Shown here in pieces: positions 25,106 through 29,685 of a DNA stretch of 29,685 nt. The DNA comes from Cocleimonas sp. (GTDB lineage: Bacteria; Pseudomonadota; Gammaproteobacteria; Thiotrichales; Thiotrichaceae): assembly GCA_023145535.1 (NCBI GenBank), contig JAGLDQ010000069.1:1-29685 (forward strand), in the 5' to 3' direction. The notes beneath the pieces were generated by a model, which did no database searches, had not been told where the DNA came from, and was given only the letters and a program-made list of their open reading frames with translations. Position 1 is the first letter of the stretch; each line of letters begins with the position of its first letter. Position numbers and translations under genes: made by a program.

Positions 25106-25333
25106 TCGTACCTTAAACTCCTAGCGATGGTGTTTTAGATGAATTTATGGAGTAAACACTATGTTGTATTAATATCATCCATTCCTTGGGTGAGGAGTAA
25201 GATGTTTCTTTGCGTGATTATTCCTTAAATATTTCCCAAAATAATTAATTACTTCGGGAAACCTTATTAATATAACTTATTCTCTTTAAAAGTTATGTTT
25301 AACTGAGTATAACTACAACAAAGATAGTAATAG

Positions 25334-25347
25334 TTAACATGGATCAA
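25334..25347. promoter_or_regulatory. FNR-type half-palindrome upstream of napD
   Basis: Read on the minus strand the site is TTGAT-CCAT-GTTAA, matching the FNR/ANR consensus TTGAT-N4-ATCAA at 8 of 10 positions. It is about 230 bp before the napD ATG, in the 299-bp gap between napD and the regulator gene. The distance implies a long leader or a different target promoter. Chance occurrence in this AT-rich gap is possible. Confidence 0.35.
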
Positions 25348-25404
25348 TGTTTATTGGATTTAAGTATTGGCTAATCAATGGAGATATTGGAGAGGGGGAG
25401 ATCA

Positions 25405-26181
25405 TTAGATTAAAAAATTGCTGGAAATAATATTGATATCAAAATCACCAATTTCAGATAGCTTTTTTTCATTAAGGATCGTCAATTTTTTATGTTGGCA
25501 GTGAATGAGCCCATCACGCATAAACTCACGAATAATTCGATTGACATGAACATTGGTAATACCAATGGCATCACCAATTTCTTCTTGTGTTAGTGGGAAG
25601 GCAATGGAGTTTTCTATTTCATTAAATTTTTGAGGGATGCGCTTTTTGGCGCGATGAAATAATTCGAGTAATAAAAAGGCAATACTTTCGTGTGAATCTC
25701 GCCTACCTGCTGACATTAAGTGGTGCTGGCATAAGGCTAAATCACGTGATTCCATCAGTGATAATTGCGTGGTTAGCATGGGCTGTTCTTGAAACATATC
25801 TTTTACTCTAGTGCGTGGAAAAGCACAAAGCGTGACATCTGTGAGTGAAACAGCCGAGTGCATGATTTTACCGTTTCCATTGGCTTGAAAACCGATGAAA
25901 TCACCAGGCAATGAGAAGCTCATAATCTGACGTTTTCCACTTGAGGTTGATTGGTAAAGTGCCATCCAACCTTCATACAAGGTGTAAAGAAACTCAGGTC
26001 GAGTTCCAGCAGAATATAACGTAGTTTTGGGTGTTAAGCTGAGTTGGTATTTGCGGTACTGTTGTGAGTTGGCTAAAGCATCGCTCGGAAGTTGTTTATA
26101 GAGTGCTCTCTCCCGAACGAGGCAAGAGGTACACTGAGGCAGACACTCAGTTTTGATACTGATGTGATTATTTTTTGGCAT
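25405..26181 (-). CDS. Crp/Fnr-family transcriptional regulator with N-terminal cysteines
   Basis: The 258-residue protein has an N-terminal C-x3-C-x2-C cluster (Cys13, Cys17, Cys20), a cyclic-nucleotide-binding-type beta barrel (TTLYSAGTRPEFLYTLYEGWMALY... LPGDFIGFQ), a dimer helix, and a C-terminal HTH (FPLTQEEIGDAIGITNVHVNRIIREFMRDG). A further cysteine, Cys119, lies near the place of E. coli FNR Cys122, which with Cys20, 23 and 29 holds the oxygen-sensing [4Fe-4S] cluster. The equivalent of Cys29 is missing. The recognition helix reads NVHVNR, not FNR's VETISR, so it is not FNR itself. It probably controls the nap and hao genes on either side in response to oxygen, NO or redox state. AGGAT precedes the ATG. 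Confidence 0.88.
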   Translation of the reverse strand: MPKNNHISIKTECLPQCTSCLVRERALYKQLPSDALANSQQYRKYQLSLTPKTTLYSAGTRPEFLYTLYEGWMALYQSTSSGKRQIMSFSLPGDFIGFQANGNGKIMHSAVSLTDVTLCAFPRTRVKDMFQEQPMLTTQLSLMESRDLALCQHHLMSAGRRDSHESIAFLLLELFHRAKKRIPQKFNEIENSIAFPLTQEEIGDAIGITNVHVNRIIREFMRDGLIHCQHKKLTILNEKKLSEIGDFDINIISSNFLI

Positions 26182-26210
26182 TATCTATCCTAGTGTAAAT
26201 GAAGTAAAGT

Positions 26211-26225
26211 TGACTAGTTAAGTCA
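26211..26225. promoter_or_regulatory. Palindrome immediately upstream of the Crp/Fnr gene
   Basis: TGACT and AGTCA are separated by AGTTA, giving a 15-bp dyad 30 bp before the regulator's start codon. Crp/Fnr proteins bind dyads of about this size, so this is a candidate autoregulatory site. It differs from the FNR consensus, consistent with the altered recognition helix. Confidence 0.4.
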
Positions 26226-26250
26226 GTTTTATACAGCAAAAAGAGATGAG

Positions 26251-26275
26251 GGTCATTAATTAAAAACTAATGACC
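26251..26275 (-). terminator. Hairpin at the end of the lipoprotein gene
   Basis: GGTCATTA (26251-26258) and TAATGACC (26268-26275) form an 8-bp stem that includes the lipoprotein stop codon. The minus strand then reads CTCATCTCTTTTT. The U-run starts several bases after the stem, so this is a weak or partial terminator before the regulator gene. Confidence 0.5.
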
Positions 26276-26635
26276 TTCGCGCCTTCCGACTTCACAACCA
26301 CGCGAAGTATCAAAGCTAATAAACTCAGTTGCGACAAAAACAGTTGAAGGAATGAGTGTCTCTTCTGCGGATTCTTGCATGAGGTAACCTTCAACTTTTA
26401 AATAAACATCATCTTTTTCATTTAGTTTTAATGCTAGGTATTTTTCCTTTAATTCTTCGCTGACTCCTTGTTTACCCAGATAGTATTTGACGCTAGTTTT
26501 ACAATCAAAAAACTCACCAATGCCAGAATAATAGCTATAATCTCCTGTAAAAGGTGTGCTTTCATATTGACTACATGAGGCAAGATTAAGGGCTAATAGA
26601 GAGGGAAAAATAATATTGATTAGGGTATTTTTCAT
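26267..26635 (-). CDS. Small lipoprotein, possibly NlpE-like OB-fold
   Basis: The 122-residue precursor has a lipoprotein signal with lipobox LASC (Cys21 after a hydrophobic LLALNLA). The mature part reads GDYSYYSGIGEFFDCKTSVKYYL, then a helix SEELKEKYLALKL, then DVYLKVEGYLMQ and IPSTVFVATEFISFD. This order (F-x-D-C plus short helix plus V-x-L-x-V-E-G-Y strand) resembles the C-terminal OB-like domain of NlpE-type lipoproteins, but I only see a resemblance. Three cysteines are present: the lipid-anchor Cys, one in FFDC and one in the GCEVGRREGH tail. Lying between the TPR gene and the regulator, it may be part of the same transcript as hao. Confidence 0.7.
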   Translation of the reverse strand: MKNTLINIIFPSLLALNLASCSQYESTPFTGDYSYYSGIGEFFDCKTSVKYYLGKQGVSEELKEKYLALKLNEKDDVYLKVEGYLMQESAEETLIPSTVFVATEFISFDTSRGCEVGRREGH

Positions 26636-26689
26636 AGAGTTCCTTATAAAGTATGGGAGTGCCGTTGAATAAGCGTACTCCCAAATAAG

Positions 26690-27283
26690 TTATTTTGCTA
26701 AAGCAGCGGCGGCTGGTTTTTCACTGGTTGTCGTTCCTTTTTTTAAAAATTCAGCATCATGCGTGGGCATTTTTGCTTGATTTGTCTTTGCTGCTAGCTC
26801 GAGCACTTTCACTTTTTTATCCGTATAACTTATTATTTTCTTAGCATTTTCCATGCTAGGGTCAAGTATCACGGCTTCATTTGCCATCGCTTTTGCCATT
26901 GCATATTTGCCAAGATGTAAATAGGCAATACTCATTGCGGCAAATAGTTTAGGGTTTTTCGCATCATGAAGAATAGCCTCTTGATAGGCGGGAATTGCTT
27001 CTTTGGCTTTGTTGTTTAACAAATAAACATCTGCCAGATGCCGATAGGCTTTTTTATTTTCTGGGTTTTCTTTGATTATTTTTTTATATTTCGCAATGGC
27101 TTCCGCTACTTTTTTATCTTGCGCTAATTGCTCTGCGGTTTTTTCACTGGGCTGTTTCATGGCGCTATGAGGGGATGAATGTGCTTTTACTGATGTTTTA
27201 TCCGTATTGTCATTAGCAAAACCATTGATACTGAATAATAAAAGGGTAATGGATACGAATGTTGTATTGAGTCGATTTTTCAT
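26690..27283 (-). CDS. Periplasmic tetratricopeptide-repeat protein
   Basis: The 197-residue product has a signal peptide (about 1-23, ending GFAND), a polar spacer, and about two and a half TPR units between residues 55 and 155: VAEAIAKYKKIIKENPENKKAYRHLADVYL, AKEAIPAYQEAILHDAKNPKLFAAMSIAYL and KYAMAKAMANEAVILDPSMENA. TPR proteins beside cytochrome genes often help assembly or hemylation (NrfG and CcmI C-terminal domains are examples). A role in maturing the adjacent octaheme cytochrome is therefore reasonable but unproven. It follows hao by about 100 bp, across the hairpin at 27315-27345. AAGGAA lies 8 nt before the ATG. Confidence 0.85.
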   Translation of the reverse strand: MKNRLNTTFVSITLLLFSINGFANDNTDKTSVKAHSSPHSAMKQPSEKTAEQLAQDKKVAEAIAKYKKIIKENPENKKAYRHLADVYLLNNKAKEAIPAYQEAILHDAKNPKLFAAMSIAYLHLGKYAMAKAMANEAVILDPSMENAKKIISYTDKKVKVLELAAKTNQAKMPTHDAEFLKKGTTTSEKPAAAALAK

Positions 27284-27314
27284 TATAAATATTCCTTGCT
27301 CAAAAGATAGAAAA

Positions 27315-27345
27315 GCCCTCAGCCAAGGGTTAGTTGGAAGAGGGC
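27315..27345 (-). terminator. Terminator-like hairpin between hao and the TPR gene
   Basis: The stem GCCCTC/GAGGGC (27340-27345 with 27315-27320) is extended by an inner CCAA/TTGG pair (27334-27337 with 27323-27326). On the minus strand it is followed by TTTTC. It lies 41 bp after the hao stop and may separate hao from the genes below or let only part of the transcript through. Confidence 0.65.
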
Positions 27346-27385
27346 GACTATGACCATCTCTCTATATTATAGAGTTAGGGTAGCT

Positions 27386-28858
27386 TTACTTCTTGTCATA
27401 CTTTTTCTTAAACTCTTCAGTAGCGGCTTTACGGATTGCTTTTTGCTTATCCGTCATTTTATCTAGATACCACATATGATTTTTAGAGTTAAGTACTTCA
27501 TCTAGCTTAGCTTTTAGTACTTTAGCGGCTGCTTGCTTCTTTGCATCTTTAGATGCTTCACCTTTCTGAATGAGTTTTTCTAACTCAGGTACATATTTGG
27601 TGTAGAAGTGTTTAGCAAGATCATAAGTACCATGCCAATGCGTGTAGTCAGGTGCCATCATCGAGGTAGCCATCCGTGCGCGACGACCTTCATGATGCCA
27701 TAGCTCGAACCAGATCCAGTCGATTTTATTGCTGAATTTAGCCGGCTTTAACAGAGGCTTAGACGCTTTGTATAATGCTAATCCAGGTTTAGCAAACTTA
27801 TCAACATAAAGCTCGATCATGCCATCATATTGGATATAGAAGTTATCAACATAATCTTCGGTATGACAGGCTGAACACACATCTTTCATGCTATCACGAC
27901 GTTCTTCCCAACCAATACTTGCCGATGGAGAACCCATTTTCTTGTCTGTGGTTTCAGGACGTACTGAAATAGGAGGTCTGTTATTCCATGAGATACGTAG
28001 TCCAACATTATGATTAACGCCTTGCTTACGTGTTGCACTCATATGACAAGTCGCACAGGTTGGGCCTGTAAAGTAATCTTCTCCTGCAATCCACTTAGGA
28101 TTATCAAGATTCATTTTACCTGCGTGGTTAGCTGCTTTGAACTGAATACCATGCTTAGACTCTTCATAAATTTCCTTTTGAGGATGATCAGGACCTAAAT
28201 GACATTTACCACAGGTATCAGGTTCACGTGCTTGAGCAACGGAGAACATATGACGAGAGTGACAAGCGGTGCAAGCCCCTTCTGAACCATCTGGATTAAT
28301 ACGACCAATACCTGTATTAGGCCAAGTTGCAGGGTCTAGACGGCCCCCTTCAAGCACTTTTACTTGAGAGCCATGACACTGCCAGCAGCCATTAACGGCG
28401 GCAGCAGAGTTACCCTCAGGGAAACCTTCGGTAATCATTGCGCTATTGCCTTCAACTACTTCTGCCAGCAAGTTATCGAGAGAACCTAGAATACGAGCCG
28501 CTTTAACATGATGTGATTCACTATTTTGCTTCACTTCCTTTTCATGGCAGTTGGCGCAATCTTTAGGAGAAACAATGATAGAGATTAGCTTCTTAACTTT
28601 TTTACCATCATGCATAAAGGCATCTTTATCGCCTTCATCTGCCTGATGACACTCATAACAACCAACATTCGCACGGTAGTGCTTGCTGGCACCCCATTGT
28701 TGGGTAATACCGGGATTGTGTTTTTTATGACAAGTAACACATTCCTTCGTTTCTTCGGACATTTCAGGAGGCGGTGCTTTGACGGCTCCCCAAGATGTGG
28801 TGGATAAAAGCAGCAAGCTCAAAGATAGAGCCCACTGCATTAGCGTGGTTGCTTTCAT
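27386..28858 (-). CDS. hao: Octaheme c-type cytochrome of the hydroxylamine oxidoreductase (HAO) family
   Basis: The 490-residue precursor has a signal peptide (about 1-25, ending TSWGA) and eight CxxCH motifs at residues 40, 67, 101, 158, 196, 216, 268 and 328. The spacing and the C-terminal block WHHEGRRARMATSMMAPDYTHWHGTYDLAKHFY identify the HAO family and exclude octaheme nitrite (ONR) and tetrathionate (OTR) reductases. In ammonia oxidisers a C-terminal Tyr crosslinks to the catalytic heme (P460). Tyr405 and Tyr412 lie in the corresponding region here, but I cannot tell by eye which, if any, aligns. Without the crosslink, HAO-like enzymes tend to reduce nitrite, NO or hydroxylamine. No haoB or cytochrome c554 gene adjoins it; a TPR gene and the nap genes do, which favours a role in nitrate/nitrite respiration. 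Confidence 0.9.
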   Translation of the reverse strand: MKATTLMQWALSLSLLLLSTTSWGAVKAPPPEMSEETKECVTCHKKHNPGITQQWGASKHYRANVGCYECHQADEGDKDAFMHDGKKVKKLISIIVSPKDCANCHEKEVKQNSESHHVKAARILGSLDNLLAEVVEGNSAMITEGFPEGNSAAAVNGCWQCHGSQVKVLEGGRLDPATWPNTGIGRINPDGSEGACTACHSRHMFSVAQAREPDTCGKCHLGPDHPQKEIYEESKHGIQFKAANHAGKMNLDNPKWIAGEDYFTGPTCATCHMSATRKQGVNHNVGLRISWNNRPPISVRPETTDKKMGSPSASIGWEERRDSMKDVCSACHTEDYVDNFYIQYDGMIELYVDKFAKPGLALYKASKPLLKPAKFSNKIDWIWFELWHHEGRRARMATSMMAPDYTHWHGTYDLAKHFYTKYVPELEKLIQKGEASKDAKKQAAAKVLKAKLDEVLNSKNHMWYLDKMTDKQKAIRKAATEEFKKKYDKK

Positions 28859-29406
28859 ATATAAACTCCTAACGACGGCGTTTTTGATTGGATAGAGAGA
28901 GCAAAAAATCTTGCGGTGATCATTTGCTGTTTTATATATTGCTCCTCTGTTTAAAATCTTTGGTAAATTATTAATAGCAAAGATCTAATGATGTGTAACA
29001 AAGTGGGGGGAAATATATATATCCCTATATTAGTATGGTTTTATTATATATTTATTAACTTGGATTAAAGGGGGGGGATAAACCTATCAATATATTTAAC
29101 ATAATCGCTAATGATAATTGATTGTATCTATATTCTTGTAGAGTGAACGCTTGCCATATTTTAGAAAGGAGCAGATATATATTTAATCAAATATAAATTC
29201 TAGCTTGCACATTTTTTTTAATATGCTAATATTAGCATATGCTTAATTACTACTAGAAAGATTTGATGAGGCATATTTTTTTTGTTTATGATATCAAGTC
29301 TAAGCATGGCAAAAGCTAGGTCATGCTCTCAGTAATTACTAATTTTATTCAATAACCAAATCAGCATGCAATGATATGTTGATTTTAATATAGCTAGGTA
29401 ACGATC
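28859..29406. other. 548-bp AT-rich intergenic region between divergent hao and the Asn/Gly-rich protein
   Basis: I find no open reading frame here with a ribosome site or family resemblance. It must hold the divergent promoters. Structures seen are ATCTTTG/CAAAGAT (28956-28962 with 28978-28984), G-tracts of six (29005-29010) and eight (29070-29077), alternating AT at about 29011-29020, a Fur-like but weak AATGATAATTGATT stretch near 29110, and the palindrome at 29221-29240. Confidence 0.6.
29221..29240. promoter_or_regulatory. Perfect 20-bp palindrome upstream of the Asn/Gly-rich protein
   Basis: ATATGCTAAT is followed directly by its exact reverse complement, ATTAGCATAT, with no spacer. 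It lies 167 bp before the start of the next gene and 363 bp before hao. Unspaced perfect dyads of this size are typical operator sites. The regulator is unknown. Confidence 0.45.
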
Positions 29407-29685
29407 ATGAAATTACAAACAATTACATTCGCCGCTTTAATCGCACTTTCAGGCACGGCTTCTGCTGACTGGTTTGACGGATTCAATAACGGAAATGGCT
29501 CAGGTAATGCTGCTGGAAATGGCGCGGCTAATACACAAGGTAATGCGGCCTCTAAAGGTAATGCTGCTGGTCAAGGAAATGGTTGGGGAACGGGTAAAGG
29601 TAATGCTGACGGTGAAGTTGATTTTTCAATAAACTTCAAAGGTAAAGGCCGCACGGATATGGATACTAAAGGTCAGATGTCGGGT
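29407..29685 (+). CDS. Secreted Asn/Gly-rich repeat protein, 3' end missing (possible sulfur-globule-type protein)
   Basis: The reading frame is open from the ATG at 29407 (AGG about 8 nt upstream) to the window edge, so 93 residues are seen. A signal peptide is clear: MKLQTITFAALIALSGTASA, cleaved before DWFDGF. The mature start is a low-complexity stretch of GNxAxxGN-type units (GNGSGNAAGNGAANTQGNAA, then GNAAGQGNGWGTGKGNADG), followed by EVDFSINFKGKGRTDMDTKG. Short Gly-rich secreted proteins of this layout in sulfur bacteria of the Beggiatoa/Thiothrix group are annotated as sulfur-globule family proteins. The DFxxxFxxKGxG stretch recalls them, but I rely on memory and the diagnostic Tyr/Gly-rich tail, if any, lies beyond the window. 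Confidence 0.6.
   Translation, partial: MKLQTITFAALIALSGTASADWFDGFNNGNGSGNAAGNGAANTQGNAASKGNAAGQGNGWGTGKGNADGEVDFSINFKGKGRTDMDTKGQMSG

Noticed and set aside
25405..26181. Annotation as FNR itself
   Set aside because: One of the four cluster cysteines is missing and the recognition helix differs at the residues that read the FNR site.
28880..28900. FNR site upstream of hao (TTGATTGGATAGAG)
   Set aside because: Only one half-site matches; the second half does not resemble ATCAA.
29379..29392. FNR-like TTGAT-TTTA-ATATA before the Asn/Gly-rich gene
   Set aside because: It lies only 15 bp before the start codon, in or beside the ribosome-binding region, and matches 8/10 only through AT-richness.

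Overview
The window looks like a chromosome segment of an AT-rich gammaproteobacterium. Three things point there: the holA-proA-nadD-rsfS-rlmH order, a Pseudomonas-type pyrB plus inactive pyrC' pair, and an aceE-aceF-lpd operon with homodimeric E1. The respiratory genes at the right end, together with a possible sulfur-globule-like protein, would suit a sulfur-oxidising nitrate reducer of the Thiotrichales type. That placement is inference; no rRNA or tRNA gene is present to fix it.

Layout. 70-948 (minus) is an Rpn/PD-(D/E)XK nuclease-like gene, followed by about 200 bp of REP-like inverted repeats. 1334-7154 (minus) is the pyruvate dehydrogenase operon aceE-aceF-lpd, whose E3 carries its own lipoyl domain. 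7362-7601 (minus) is a small Ala/Asp/Lys-repeat lipoprotein with a good terminator behind it. 7842-13212 (plus) holds housekeeping genes: rnt, an unknown small gene, holA, proA, nadD, rsfS and rlmH. 13286-15947 (minus) is an accessory stretch with a low-complexity zincin-like protein, an SRPBCC+GyrI-like protein and a MazF/RHH toxin-antitoxin pair. 16044-21111 holds dgt (plus), yihY-like and GIY-YIG genes (minus), and pyrB-pyrC' (plus).

21242-28858 (all minus) is a respiratory block. In transcription order it reads: octaheme HAO-family cytochrome, TPR protein, lipoprotein, Crp/Fnr regulator, napD, napA, napB, and a short NapC-like tetraheme cytochrome. Nap would reduce nitrate to nitrite in the periplasm. 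The HAO-family enzyme is the obvious candidate to process nitrite, NO or hydroxylamine next, with the cysteine-bearing Crp/Fnr protein between them as the likely controller. No nrfA, nirS or nirK gene is visible in the window.

The window ends inside a secreted Asn/Gly-rich repeat protein (29407 onward, plus), preceded by a 548-bp AT-rich region with a perfect 20-bp palindrome and two G-tracts. I see no prophage, transposase, CRISPR array, tRNA or rRNA.
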